Source: Rhizobium hidalgonense
Lineage (GTDB): Bacteria > Pseudomonadota > Alphaproteobacteria > Rhizobiales > Rhizobiaceae
NCBI RefSeq assembly: GCF_002914525.1
Contig: NZ_LODW01000116.1
Coordinates: 62,001-126,000 of the forward strand
Reading direction: 5' to 3'
Length of the DNA: 64,000 bases
A model generated the notes under the pieces. That model did no database searches. It was not told the origin of the DNA and saw only the letters and a program-made list of their open reading frames with translations. A program made the position numbers and the translations under genes. Below, piece by piece: positions 9,201-17,633 of this stretch. Position 1 is the stretch's first letter. Every line of letters begins with the position of its first letter.

Positions 9201-9506
9201 ATGCGCATCTTGCCCGCCCTCGCCGGATTTCTTTCAATCATGGCCCCGGGAATGGCGTTTGCCGAAACCGGAAAGATGCGAACCGCAAGCGAGGCTGAAA
9301 TCCGCGAGCACCTGCCGGGCACGTCGGAACTGAAAGAAAGCAGCAACGGTTACGAATATCGCCAGGGCAACGCCAATGGCTATTTAATAACCAATGGCCA
9401 AGTGTGCGTCCGGTTTCCCAACAAGTCGACCGACTGCGTCAACATAAAGACCGACGGCGAGAAATTTCAGATGATCGACAAGAAGGGCGGCAGGACGAGA
9501 TTTTGA
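9201..9506 (+). CDS. Small secreted protein of unknown function
   Basis: 101 residues beginning with a signal peptide (MRILPALAGFLSIMAPGMAFA, likely cleaved after AFA). The mature part is hydrophilic, with two Cys (QVCVRF and TDCVNI) about 11 residues apart that could form a disulfide in the periplasm. Start chosen at ATG 9201, with GGAG 10 bases upstream; a longer frame to 9108 lacks these signs. I do not recognise a named family. It follows the ManB-ManC gene by 126 bases and is convergent with the next gene. Confidence 0.65.
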   Translation: MRILPALAGFLSIMAPGMAFAETGKMRTASEAEIREHLPGTSELKESSNGYEYRQGNANGYLITNGQVCVRFPNKSTDCVNIKTDGEKFQMIDKKGGRTRF

Positions 9507-9521
9507 CTTTGACCGGCAGGC

Positions 9522-10478
9522 TTATTTTGCCGGTGAAGTCTCACCGTTCCTGTCGAGAACGAATTCGGCGATCAGACCGGAATGGTTCGAGCCAAGATTG
9601 TCATCTAGACGTCTGAGCGATATCAGATGAAGCGGGGGGCGCGCAAATACGTGATCGATGGCGATCCCCAATGAGCCGGCAGCTATCGGCCATGTCGCCG
9701 GTTCAGGCGCAACCGTCTTCAATCCCTGTTTACGCAGGAAAGCCTGGATGCTCGGGGCGATCGACGATGAGTTGAAATCCCCTGACAGCACTACAGGGCC
9801 GTCGATCGAACCAAGCGCTTTGGCGAGATCTTCCAGTTCAGCCATCTGGAAATCGTCGAAGTATGGCTTGCTCAGATGCGCCGAGACCAGATTGATGGTT
9901 TCGCCGCCGAAGTCGACGCTGGATATGACCAGCCTGTTTTTTCGCAGACTGCCCATGCTTGCGACCTGCCGGCTGACGAACGGGCGTTTGGACAGCACCA
10001 GCGTATCGCACGTATCCTTCCCGGTGTCGCAGCCGATATGATAGGGATAGGCCTTGAACAATTGCTGCAGATGGAAGGTCAGCGGCTTGGCTTCGAGCAA
10101 ATTGACGACATCGGCATTCGACGCGATCACCATGTTTGTGATGGCAGTCGAGTTCGTCCAGTTGTCGATTGCGATGTTGAACGACATCAGACGAAAAAGC
10201 GGTAGCCTGTCTGTACCTCTGTCGTCCCCCGAAAACTCGCGCAGCATGATGACGCCGTGAGCGATGAGAAGAAGCGAGACAAACAGCAGGACGAAGCCGT
10301 AAATCTGTCGCCTGACAGCCAGGATGACAAGGCTGGCGGCAGCAAAGAGGACGCCGAAATGAACCTGAAAGCTGTAGAGAAAGGACAGCAGCCAGAAGTT
10401 CGTGACATAGCGCAAGGACACGATCGCGATGGCAACGGTCAGAAACGCGCAGAGAATCCAATAAACAATCTCTCTCAT
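9522..10478 (-). CDS. Membrane-anchored endonuclease/exonuclease/phosphatase family protein
   Basis: 318 residues. Three or four N-terminal hydrophobic segments (within residues 1-90) precede an EEP-fold domain: SFNIAIDNW near the start of the domain, LLEAKP with the metal-binding Glu, VSAHLSKP, SGDFNSSS with Asp and Asn, and a final SNHSGLIAEF His. This arrangement matches inner-membrane EEP proteins whose catalytic domain faces the periplasm. The substrate could be a nucleic acid, phospholipid or sugar phosphate. Start set at MREIVYW, with AGG upstream; frames extending to 10637 look non-coding. Confidence 0.8.
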   Translation of the reverse strand: MREIVYWILCAFLTVAIAIVSLRYVTNFWLLSFLYSFQVHFGVLFAAASLVILAVRRQIYGFVLLFVSLLLIAHGVIMLREFSGDDRGTDRLPLFRLMSFNIAIDNWTNSTAITNMVIASNADVVNLLEAKPLTFHLQQLFKAYPYHIGCDTGKDTCDTLVLSKRPFVSRQVASMGSLRKNRLVISSVDFGGETINLVSAHLSKPYFDDFQMAELEDLAKALGSIDGPVVLSGDFNSSSIAPSIQAFLRKQGLKTVAPEPATWPIAAGSLGIAIDHVFARPPLHLISLRRLDDNLGSNHSGLIAEFVLDRNGETSPAK

Positions 10479-10750
10479 CGATTCCGACCTGCTTGCAGAC
10501 GACCCGCCGGCCATAACATGCAGGCGGCCATGCCGCAATGCAGCATAACAGCCGGTGGCTGCGGCTGACCCGCAAACCATATAGACGGCTTCGGCCACCC
10601 GGCGGGCGGTGAAGGGATAGGCCGACGACCGCGGCAATGACGGCCGCCGCCTTCTCTGTCAAAGACCTATCGACTCGGCCTCTTCTTATCTTGTAAGTGG
10701 GGTCACGTGATACGGAGTCGGCTCTTTGCCGTCGGCAGGAGTCGAGAAAG

Positions 10751-11773
10751 ATGGGAATGCGCTACTTCATTACAGGCACAGCCGGCTTTATCGGTTTTCA
10801 TCTGGCCAGGCGCCTGCTGCAGGAAGGGCACGAGGTCACAGGTTTCGACGGCCTCACTCCCTATTACAACGTCAAGCTCAAGGAGATGCGTCATGCGGCC
10901 CTCTCCCAGTTTCCGGCCTTCAAGCCGGTCATAGCAATGCTCGAGGACCGGCCAGCGCTGGAAGCGGCTGTTGTGGCGGCCAAGCCCGACATCCTGATCC
11001 ATCTTGCCGCCCAGGCCGGCGTGCGATACAGCCTGGAAAATCCGGAGGCCTATCTTCGATCGAACGTCGAAGGCTCGTGGAACATCATGGAAATCGCCCG
11101 GCGCGTCGAAATCCGTCACCTGATGCTGGCCTCGACATCATCGATCTACGGCGCCAATGCAACCGTGCCCTTTCACGAGACCGACCGCGCCGACGAGCCG
11201 CTGACCATCTATGCCGCGACGAAGAAGTCGATGGAGTTGATGGCGCATAGTTATGCTCATCTGCACAAGATTCCGACCACGGCCTTTCGCTTCTTCACCG
11301 TTTACGGCCCATGGGGCCGGCCCGACATGGCGCTGTTCAAATTCACCAAGAACATGCTCGAAGGCCAGCCGATCGAGATCTACGGCGAAGGCAATATGAG
11401 CCGTGACTTCACCTATATTGACGATCTCGTTGAGGGGATCGTCAGGCTGTCGGCAATCGCCCCTGGCGAAGATAACCGCCTGGACAACGTGGCTGTCGAA
11501 ACGCTCTCGCGCCAGGCGCCTTTTCGGGTCGTCAATATTGGCGGCGGCCAGCCGGTCAGCCTGATGGATTTCGTCGAGACGGTGGAAAAAGCGCTCGGCC
11601 GTCCGGCCATCCGCAAGATGCTGGCGATGCAGAAGGGTGACGTGCCGCGCACCTTCGCAGCCCCGGATCTGCTGGTGGCGCTGACGGGTTACAAGCCGGA
11701 TACGACTTTGGATGTCGGCGTCAAAGCCTTCGTCGACTGGTATCTCGACATGCGCGGCGAACTCGACGCCTAA
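10751..11773 (+). CDS. lpsL: NAD-dependent epimerase, UDP-glucuronate 4-epimerase type
   Basis: 340-residue short-chain dehydrogenase/reductase of the extended type: GTAGFIGFHLA nucleotide motif near residue 8, LAAQAGVRYSLENP, catalytic S-T-S-S-I-Y-G and Y-A-A-T-K-K (YxxxK), FFTVYGPWGRPDMA and DFTYIDD. These features match UDP-glucuronate 4-epimerases, called LpsL in Sinorhizobium, which make UDP-galacturonate for LPS core. Start set at ATG 10751, 9 bases after AGGAG; ATG 10757 is the alternative. Ugd at 0.4 kb makes the substrate. The symbol is given by family resemblance. Confidence 0.82.
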   Translation: MGMRYFITGTAGFIGFHLARRLLQEGHEVTGFDGLTPYYNVKLKEMRHAALSQFPAFKPVIAMLEDRPALEAAVVAAKPDILIHLAAQAGVRYSLENPEAYLRSNVEGSWNIMEIARRVEIRHLMLASTSSIYGANATVPFHETDRADEPLTIYAATKKSMELMAHSYAHLHKIPTTAFRFFTVYGPWGRPDMALFKFTKNMLEGQPIEIYGEGNMSRDFTYIDDLVEGIVRLSAIAPGEDNRLDNVAVETLSRQAPFRVVNIGGGQPVSLMDFVETVEKALGRPAIRKMLAMQKGDVPRTFAAPDLLVALTGYKPDTTLDVGVKAFVDWYLDMRGELDA

Positions 11774-11786
11774 CTCATTTGCCGAA

Positions 11787-11892
11787 CTAGAGCAATTCCA
11801 GCAAAAGTGCGTAACGGTTTTGCGTCCGGAATTGCGTGAAAACAAAGAGATAGGGCATTTTCGTGATTCGAAGAAGAACGGAAATACTCTAG
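11787..11892. repeat. Rhizobial-type intergenic repeat element
   Basis: A 106-base unit starting CTAGAGCAATTCC and ending in ACTCTAG, so its tips are imperfect inverted repeats. It lies directly after the epimerase gene and codes for nothing. It looks like the dispersed intergenic units I remember from other Rhizobium genomes, but no second copy lies in this window, so repetition is not proven here. The remaining ~120 bases to the next gene show nothing else. Confidence 0.5.
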
Positions 11893-12011
11893 CTGCGGCC
11901 GGTCTCAAGCCGTCGCGTGACACGTGGTTCAAGCGCGTTTTAGCTCGTGGTTCTTATGCCTGTCGTTATCCCGGAACCGCTACGCGCTTCCGGCCGACAT
12001 GCATCAGGATG

Positions 12012-12326
12012 TCAGCGGAGAATGGTCACCGCCTCTACGATGTCTACGGCCGTCGAAAACACGTAGTCGACGACAACGGTCAGGCTCTGCGAATAGGTTT
12101 TGAGCCGATAGTTTTCACCTTCGACCGTCGCGGGGCTGCGCAGAACGAACGGCATTCCCGGGCGCACGAAACCGGCGCGCGTCGTCAGCGGAATTTCGGA
12201 CGAATGGCCGATGGCGGAGGTGTACATCAGGTCGCGGCCAAGGCTGGCGGGGCCGATGGCAAGCGCCGGCCCGGCCGCGGCCGCGATGGTCAGAGTCAAA
12301 GCGATGGCGGCAAGAATCTTGTGCAT
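12012..12326 (-). CDS. Small secreted hypothetical protein
   Basis: 104 residues with a clear signal peptide (hydrophobic run ILAAIALTLTIAAAAGPALA, cleavage after ALA) and a mature region of about 80 residues rich in Val, Thr and Ser, with no Cys. GGGGA lies 7 bases before the ATG. I recognise no family. It stands alone between the repeat element and the next small gene. Confidence 0.6.
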   Translation of the reverse strand: MHKILAAIALTLTIAAAAGPALAIGPASLGRDLMYTSAIGHSSEIPLTTRAGFVRPGMPFVLRSPATVEGENYRLKTYSQSLTVVVDYVFSTAVDIVEAVTILR

Positions 12327-12578
12327 GTCGAAGTCCCCGTTTGCGGATTGGCGGGCGCTGCTTCGCCCCTCTCCAAACGATCGACGCGTCTGTCCACGCT
12401 CCGGTCGCTTTCATGAGACCACTCTACACATCAGTATTTGCAGGGCTTTTAAGCGGATCGGTCAAATTTTACGAAATTTGATTTTCTCTCCCGATCGTCT
12501 CTGGCCAGACCGGAAAACGCTTCCACGGCTCTCGCCAAGGCGAGATCGGCGGAGTGCCGATGGACGCTGATCGCAATC

Positions 12579-12731
12579 TTAAAGAACGCGATCCAGCTTC
12601 TTGTTGATATGCAGGTTCGGCATCAATCCCGCACTCTGCGCGGCGTGATAGGATTCGCGCGCCGCATCGAACGAGATCGACCACATGATGGCGCTCAAGA
12701 GCAGCGCAATAATATAAATTTGAATACGCAT
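12579..12731 (-). CDS. Putative small membrane protein, 50 residues
   Basis: A short frame starting ATG at 12731 and ending TAA at 12579. The first 20 residues (MRIQIYIIALLLSAIMWSIS) form one hydrophobic segment, followed by a polar tail with Ser, His and basic residues ending LDRVL. The ribosome site is weak. The composition is sensible for a real inner-membrane or signal-anchored protein, but no family is recognised. A longer overlapping frame on the same strand (12469-12684) looks like a shadow. Confidence 0.4.
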   Translation of the reverse strand: MRIQIYIIALLLSAIMWSISFDAARESYHAAQSAGLMPNLHINKKLDRVL

Positions 12732-13009
12732 CTCATCGCCGATACGGAAAGAGCAAGGCAGTTTTGTGTCAAAAAATGACCGCGGAAATAGAAAAAATCG
12801 GCGGAGTTTTCGCCCCTGCGTTTGAGGGCAGACATATTAGTGTCGCGAAAATTAGCGACAATGGGTGGCTACCTGTTAGCAGCCAACCCCGAGGCTTGGT
12901 TTCCCACCCTGAAACCCTCAAAGTTCCGTTCGCCACGGGCCTCTTTGCTTTTTTGGCCGACGAGCCTGAGTGAAAAGCCCACAGCTAAAGCCTTTCCCCG
13001 AAAAATATA
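12732..13009. other. Intergenic region upstream of the TetR gene
   Basis: About 280 bases without a supported gene. It contains a small inverted repeat, TGTCGC (12841-12846) with GCGACA (12855-12860). The right end is AT-rich and runs into the palindrome and promoter of the TetR gene described separately. Short plus-strand frames here lack ribosome sites and domains. Confidence 0.35.
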
Positions 13010-13046
13010 TCAATCGATTGACTTATTTGGTGACCTGCGTTATAAA
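13010..13046 (+). promoter_or_regulatory. Sigma70-type promoter with overlapping palindromic operator
   Basis: TTGACT (13018-13023), a 17-base spacer and TATAAA (13041-13046) make a near-consensus promoter. A perfect 12-bp palindrome TCAATCGATTGA (13010-13021) overlaps the -35 element, as expected for autorepression by the TetR protein. The expected transcription start is at about 13053, on the start codon itself, so the message would be leaderless. Confidence 0.65.
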
Positions 13047-13051
13047 ATATC

Positions 13052-13759
13052 ATGAACCAAGAACACGACAGCCAAACCCCGCCAGCATCCGCCCGCGCCG
13101 AGGCCGCGCGGCAGAAGATGTTGGCCGCCGCCCTCGACGTCTTCGGGCGCTACGGCTTTGACGGCGCCTCGACACGCCAGCTGACCGAAGCCGCGGGCGT
13201 CAATCTGCAGGCGATCCCCTATTATTTCGGCAGCAAGGAAGGACTTTACATCGCCACCGCCGAATATCTGATGGCCCGCATCGATACACATGTCGGCGAC
13301 ATGCGGGCGCGTATCGGCACGCATCTCATGGCGCTCGATGCCGCCGGCGAAACACTCGGCGAAACCCAAGCCCGTCTCTTCCTCACAGAAATTCTGCAGA
13401 CGATGGTGACGCTTTTTGTCGGCAAGGAATCCGAATCCTGGGCACGCTTCCTGATCCGCGAGCAGATGGAGCCGACCGAAGCCTTCACCCGTGTTTATCA
13501 GGGCATCATGCGGCCGATGATCGAGATGGGCCGGCGGCTGATCGGCGCCATTCTGGGTGAAGATCCCGCCTCGGAGCATGTACGCCTGCGCACCTTCACC
13601 CTTATTGGCGGCATCCTCGTCTTTCGCGTCACCCATGCCGCCGTGCTTGCCCAGATGGAATGGGACGGAGTCGGCCCGAAACAGGTGGAAATCCTGCGCG
13701 GCCTTACAGCTGAACTGGTCGACATGCTCGGCCCGTCAACCAAAGGAGGCGCAGCATGA
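13052..13759 (+). CDS. TetR-family regulator, CecR (YbiH) type
   Basis: 235 residues. The N-terminal helix-turn-helix runs over residues 20-65 (LDVFGRYGFDGASTRQLTEAAGV, then YYFGSKEGLY). The C-terminal ligand domain resembles the CerR/DUF1956 type, including LFVGKESESWARFLIREQMEPT. In E. coli the relative CecR (YbiH) controls ybhGFSR, and here the same gene set follows immediately with a 4-base overlap to the HlyD gene. It probably represses its own operon through the palindrome at 13010-13021. The inducer is unknown. Confidence 0.88.
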   Translation: MNQEHDSQTPPASARAEAARQKMLAAALDVFGRYGFDGASTRQLTEAAGVNLQAIPYYFGSKEGLYIATAEYLMARIDTHVGDMRARIGTHLMALDAAGETLGETQARLFLTEILQTMVTLFVGKESESWARFLIREQMEPTEAFTRVYQGIMRPMIEMGRRLIGAILGEDPASEHVRLRTFTLIGGILVFRVTHAAVLAQMEWDGVGPKQVEILRGLTAELVDMLGPSTKGGAA

Positions 13760-14766
13760 AACGTCTCCTCCCCCTCGCCCTGCTTCTCCTCGTTGCGGCA
13801 GGCGCTGCCTGGTGGTACGGCCTGCCCGAAAAGCTCGGCTGGCTGCCCGAGGCTCGCCGCGAATTCGTCCTGTACGGCAATGTGGATATTCGCCAAGTCT
13901 CGCTCGGCTTCCGGGTCAGCGGACGCCTCTCCGAACTCCGCGTCGACGAGGGCGATGTCGTCAAGAGCGGAACGGTTTTGGCGAAGCTCGACGCCGCGCC
14001 CTATGACTTCGCCGTCCGCTCCGGCGAGGCCAATGCCGCGGCCCTTCGGGCAACGCTCGACAAGCTGAAGGCAGGCCCGCGCCCGACTGAGATCGCCCAA
14101 GCGCGCGCCGCTTATGATGAAAGCCTCGCCGATCTCGAAAATGCCAACCTTGCCTACGACCGAGCCCGCCAGCTTCGCCCCCAGGGCACGATTTCCGAGG
14201 CAAGCCTCGACCAGGCGACCGCCGCGAAGGCAATGGCCGCCGCCCGCTCCCAGTCCGCCAACGAGGCGCTGAAGCTGCTGCAGGAGGGTTCTCGCGTCGA
14301 GGATATCGCCGCAGCCGATGCGCAAGTAAAGGCGGCGGAGGCGACGCTCGCCTCGGCCCGCACCTCGCTCGCCGATACCGAATTGCGCGCCCCGAACGAC
14401 GGCGTCATCCTCTCGCGTGTGCGGGAGAACGGCGCGATCGTCTCGCCGGCCGATACCGTCTTCGTCTTGTCCCTGACCGAGCCCGTCTGGGTGCGCAGTT
14501 ATGTCGCCGAGCCCGATCTCGGGCGAATCCACCCCGGCATGAAGGTTTCCGTCACCTCCGATACGGCACCCGACAAGCCCTATGAAGGCACGATCGGCTT
14601 CATCTCGCCGGTCGCCGAATTCACCCCGAAATCGGTGGAGACGCCGGAGCTGAGGACCGACCTCGTCTATCGCCTCAGGATCGTCATCGACAAACCCGGC
14701 CCGGATCTGCGCCAGGGCATGCCGGTCACCGTGCGGCTTTCGACGCCTGCGGCAGACGGACGATGA
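13756..14766 (+). CDS. HlyD-family membrane fusion protein, YbhG-like
   Basis: 336 residues. One N-terminal membrane anchor (LLPLALLLLVAAGAAWWYG), a lipoyl half-motif around residues 45-75 (VDIRQVSLGFRVSGRLSELRVDEGDVVKSG region), an Ala/Glu-rich coiled-coil hairpin over about 80-205, then the second lipoyl half with LRAPNDGVILSRV and a beta-barrel domain. It should bridge the inner-membrane ABC exporter to an outer-membrane channel. Starts inside the TetR stop (ATGA overlap) and ends overlapping the ATPase, so it is translationally coupled on both sides. Confidence 0.88.
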   Translation: MKRLLPLALLLLVAAGAAWWYGLPEKLGWLPEARREFVLYGNVDIRQVSLGFRVSGRLSELRVDEGDVVKSGTVLAKLDAAPYDFAVRSGEANAAALRATLDKLKAGPRPTEIAQARAAYDESLADLENANLAYDRARQLRPQGTISEASLDQATAAKAMAAARSQSANEALKLLQEGSRVEDIAAADAQVKAAEATLASARTSLADTELRAPNDGVILSRVRENGAIVSPADTVFVLSLTEPVWVRSYVAEPDLGRIHPGMKVSVTSDTAPDKPYEGTIGFISPVAEFTPKSVETPELRTDLVYRLRIVIDKPGPDLRQGMPVTVRLSTPAADGR

Positions 14767-16508
14767 CCGCCGCTCAAACCCATCGGGGCGACGAGCCGCT
14801 CGTCCGGATCGACGGCGTCACCAAGCGCTTCGGCGACGCGGCCGCAGCCCTCGACGCAGTCTCCGGGGCGATCGGCGGCGGCGCCATCACCGGCCTCGTC
14901 GGTCCTGACGGCGCCGGCAAGACGACACTCATCCGCCTGATGACCGGCCTGATGCTGCCAGACGCCGGAACGGTCGAGGTTCTGGGCTTCGACACGAGGA
15001 AGAATGCCGCCGGCATCCAGGCGGCGATCGGCTACATGCCGCAACGTTTCGGCCTCTATGAGGACCTCTCGGTGCAGGAGAACCTCGACCTCTATGCCGA
15101 TCTGCGCGGCCTGCCGAAGAGCGAACGCGCCGGCGCTTTCGAGGAGCTACTGACATTCACCGACCTCAAGCGCTTCACCGGCCGGCTCGCCGGCAAACTC
15201 TCCGGCGGCATGAAACAGAAGCTCGGCCTTGCCTGCGCGCTGCTGAAAAAGCCGCGTCTGCTGCTGCTCGACGAGCCGGGTGTCGGCGTCGACCCGATCT
15301 CGCGCCGCGACCTCTGGAAGATGGTGGAAAACCTGACGAAGGAAGGCATTGGCGTGCTCTGGTCGACCGCCTATCTGGACGAGGCCGAAGCCTGCGACCA
15401 TGTGCTGCTGCTGAACCAGGGGAAACTGCTTTTCTCGGGAAAACCGCAGGAGATGACCGAGCGTGTCAACGACCGCGTCTTCCGGGTCTCCGGTGTCGCC
15501 GGACGGCGCCGGCAGGTGCTCGCCGAACTCCTGCAGGCCGATGGTGTCATCGACGGCGTCATCCAGGGTGAGGCGATCCGTCTGGTGGCCGGCAAGGACA
15601 AAAAGCCCGATATCGGCAAGGCCGGCGACGGTGCATCGCTGGCCCCTGCGCCGCCCCGCTTCGAGGATGCCTTTGTCGACATGCTGGGCGGCGGCCCCGG
15701 CGGTCGATCCAGGCTTGCCGAAGCGCAAGAGCCGCTGAAGGCCGAGGGCGACCGGCCGGTGATCGAGGCCAAGGGCCTGACCAAGCGCTTCGGCGATTTT
15801 ACCGCCGCAGACGACATCAGCTTCGATATAAGCCGCGGCGAAATCTTCGGCCTGCTCGGCCCGAACGGCGCCGGCAAATCCACCACCTTCAAGATGCTCT
15901 GCGGGCTGTTGAAGCCGACAGCAGGCGAAGGCCGCGTCGCCGGTTTCGATCTCCGCCGCGATGCCGCCGAAGCCCGTAACCAGCTCGGCTACATGGCGCA
16001 GAAATTCTCGCTCTACGGCGATCTCACAGTCATGCAGAACCTCGAATTCTTCGCCGGCGTCTATGGCCTTCGCGGGCAGCGCAAGCGCGATCGCATCGAG
16101 CTGATGGTGAGCATTTTCGATTTCGGACGCCACGCCCGTGAACCCGCCAAGGACCTGCCGCTCGGCCTCAAACAACGCCTGGCGCTTGCCTGCGCCGTCA
16201 TGCACGAGCCGCGCGCCCTCTTCCTGGACGAACCGACCTCAGGCGTCGATCCGATCACCCGGCGCGAATTCTGGACGCATATCAACGCGCTGGTAGAAAA
16301 GGGCGTCACCGTGCTCGTTACCACCCATTTCATGGATGAGGCGGAATATTGCGACCGCATCTCGCTGATCTATCGCGGCCGCTCGATCGCGCTCGGTTCC
16401 CCCGATGAGTTGAAGGCCCGCGTGGCGACCAAGGAGCAGCCGGACCCGACGATGGAGGACGCCTTCATCGCACTGGTACAACAATCGGAAGCGGAGGATG
16501 CCGCATGA
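14763..16508 (+). CDS. ABC transporter ATPase with two fused nucleotide-binding domains, YbhF-like
   Basis: 581 residues. NBD1 (about 10-230) has Walker A GPDGAGKTT, signature LSGGMKQK and Walker B LLLLDEP. NBD2 (about 335-565) has Walker A GPNGAGKST, Walker B LFLDEPTSGVDP and H-loop TTHFMDEAEYCD. The signature of NBD2 reads LPLGLKQR rather than LSGG, so one of the two ATP sites may be degenerate. The order and length match E. coli YbhF. It would drive the two ABC2-type permeases encoded next, with 4-base overlaps on both sides. The substrate is unknown; YbhFSR relatives have been tied to drug or cation export. Confidence 0.9.
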   Translation: MTAAQTHRGDEPLVRIDGVTKRFGDAAAALDAVSGAIGGGAITGLVGPDGAGKTTLIRLMTGLMLPDAGTVEVLGFDTRKNAAGIQAAIGYMPQRFGLYEDLSVQENLDLYADLRGLPKSERAGAFEELLTFTDLKRFTGRLAGKLSGGMKQKLGLACALLKKPRLLLLDEPGVGVDPISRRDLWKMVENLTKEGIGVLWSTAYLDEAEACDHVLLLNQGKLLFSGKPQEMTERVNDRVFRVSGVAGRRRQVLAELLQADGVIDGVIQGEAIRLVAGKDKKPDIGKAGDGASLAPAPPRFEDAFVDMLGGGPGGRSRLAEAQEPLKAEGDRPVIEAKGLTKRFGDFTAADDISFDISRGEIFGLLGPNGAGKSTTFKMLCGLLKPTAGEGRVAGFDLRRDAAEARNQLGYMAQKFSLYGDLTVMQNLEFFAGVYGLRGQRKRDRIELMVSIFDFGRHAREPAKDLPLGLKQRLALACAVMHEPRALFLDEPTSGVDPITRREFWTHINALVEKGVTVLVTTHFMDEAEYCDRISLIYRGRSIALGSPDELKARVATKEQPDPTMEDAFIALVQQSEAEDAA

Positions 16509-17632
16509 GCGCGTCTTCCGGCCGGCGACGGCGTTTGTTTGCCCTCGTGCGCAAGGAGAGCTTTCAGGCGATCCGCGATCCGAGCAGCATTCTCATTGCC
16601 TTCGTGCTGCCGCTCATCCTGCTCTTTCTCTTCGGCTACGGCGTCTCGCTCGATACCAGCCGCACCCGCATCGGCCTGGTGACCGAGGCGATGACGCCGC
16701 TGACGCAGGATCTGTCGGCCAGTTTCCAGGCCTCGCGCTATTTCGATGTGGTGATCGGCCGTGACCGGCGCCTGTTCGAGGAAGATCTCGTGATCGGCAA
16801 GGTACGCGGCATCGTCATCATTCCGGCCGAGTTCACCACGCGCTATACCGCCGGCAACCGTCCCTCGATCCAGGTGATCGTCGACGGCTCCGACCCGAAC
16901 ACGGCGAATTTCGTGCAGAATTATGCGCAGGGCGCGGTCGCCAACTGGGAGCAGCAGAGACAGGCGGATGTCGCCTCCCGCAATCCCGCCATCGCGGTCG
17001 AGCAGCGCTTCTGGTTCAACCCGGAACTCACCAGCCGCAATTTCCTCGTGCCGGGCTCGATCGCTATCGTCATGACGCTTGTCGGCACGCTGCTTACCTC
17101 GCTCGTCGTCGCCCGAGAATGGGAGCGCGGCACGATGGAGGCGATGATGGCGACGCCGGTGACGGCGGTCGAACTGCTCGCCGGCAAGATCCTGCCCTAT
17201 TTCCTGCTCGGCCTCACCTCGATGACGCTCTGCGTGCTGCTGTCGGTCTTTCTCTTCGGCGTGCCGTTTCGTGGCTCCGTCGCCGCCCTTTACGCCTTGT
17301 CGGCCGCTTTCCTGATCCCGGCGCTCGGCCAGGGCCTGCTAATCTCGACAGCGACGAGGAACCAGTTTCTCGCCTCGCAACTGGCGCTGATATCAGCCTT
17401 CCTGCCGGCCTTCCTGCTCTCGGGCTTCCTGTTCGAGATCAACTCGATGCCTCAAGTCATCCAGTGGATCACCTTCATCGTGCCGGCGCGTTACCTGATC
17501 CCCAGCCTGCAGACGGTGTTCCTGGCCGGCGACATCTGGCCGATGTTCGGGAAGGCCATTTTCGTGATGCTGACGATCGGCGGCATCATGTTCGTGCTCG
17601 CCGCACGCAGCACCCGAAAGAGGATCGGCTGA
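16505..17632 (+). CDS. ABC2-type permease, YbhS-like
   Basis: 375 residues. One N-terminal membrane segment (ILIAFVLPLILLFLFGYGVSL), a large periplasmic domain over about 50-175, then five more membrane segments including ALGQGLLISTATRNQFLASQ. Layout is that of ABC2 membrane subunits in the YbhS/YbhR family. Overlaps the ATPase stop by 4 bases. It pairs with the next gene to form a heterodimeric channel. Confidence 0.88.
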   Translation: MSASSGRRRRLFALVRKESFQAIRDPSSILIAFVLPLILLFLFGYGVSLDTSRTRIGLVTEAMTPLTQDLSASFQASRYFDVVIGRDRRLFEEDLVIGKVRGIVIIPAEFTTRYTAGNRPSIQVIVDGSDPNTANFVQNYAQGAVANWEQQRQADVASRNPAIAVEQRFWFNPELTSRNFLVPGSIAIVMTLVGTLLTSLVVAREWERGTMEAMMATPVTAVELLAGKILPYFLLGLTSMTLCVLLSVFLFGVPFRGSVAALYALSAAFLIPALGQGLLISTATRNQFLASQLALISAFLPAFLLSGFLFEINSMPQVIQWITFIVPARYLIPSLQTVFLAGDIWPMFGKAIFVMLTIGGIMFVLAARSTRKRIG

Positions 17633-17633
17633 G

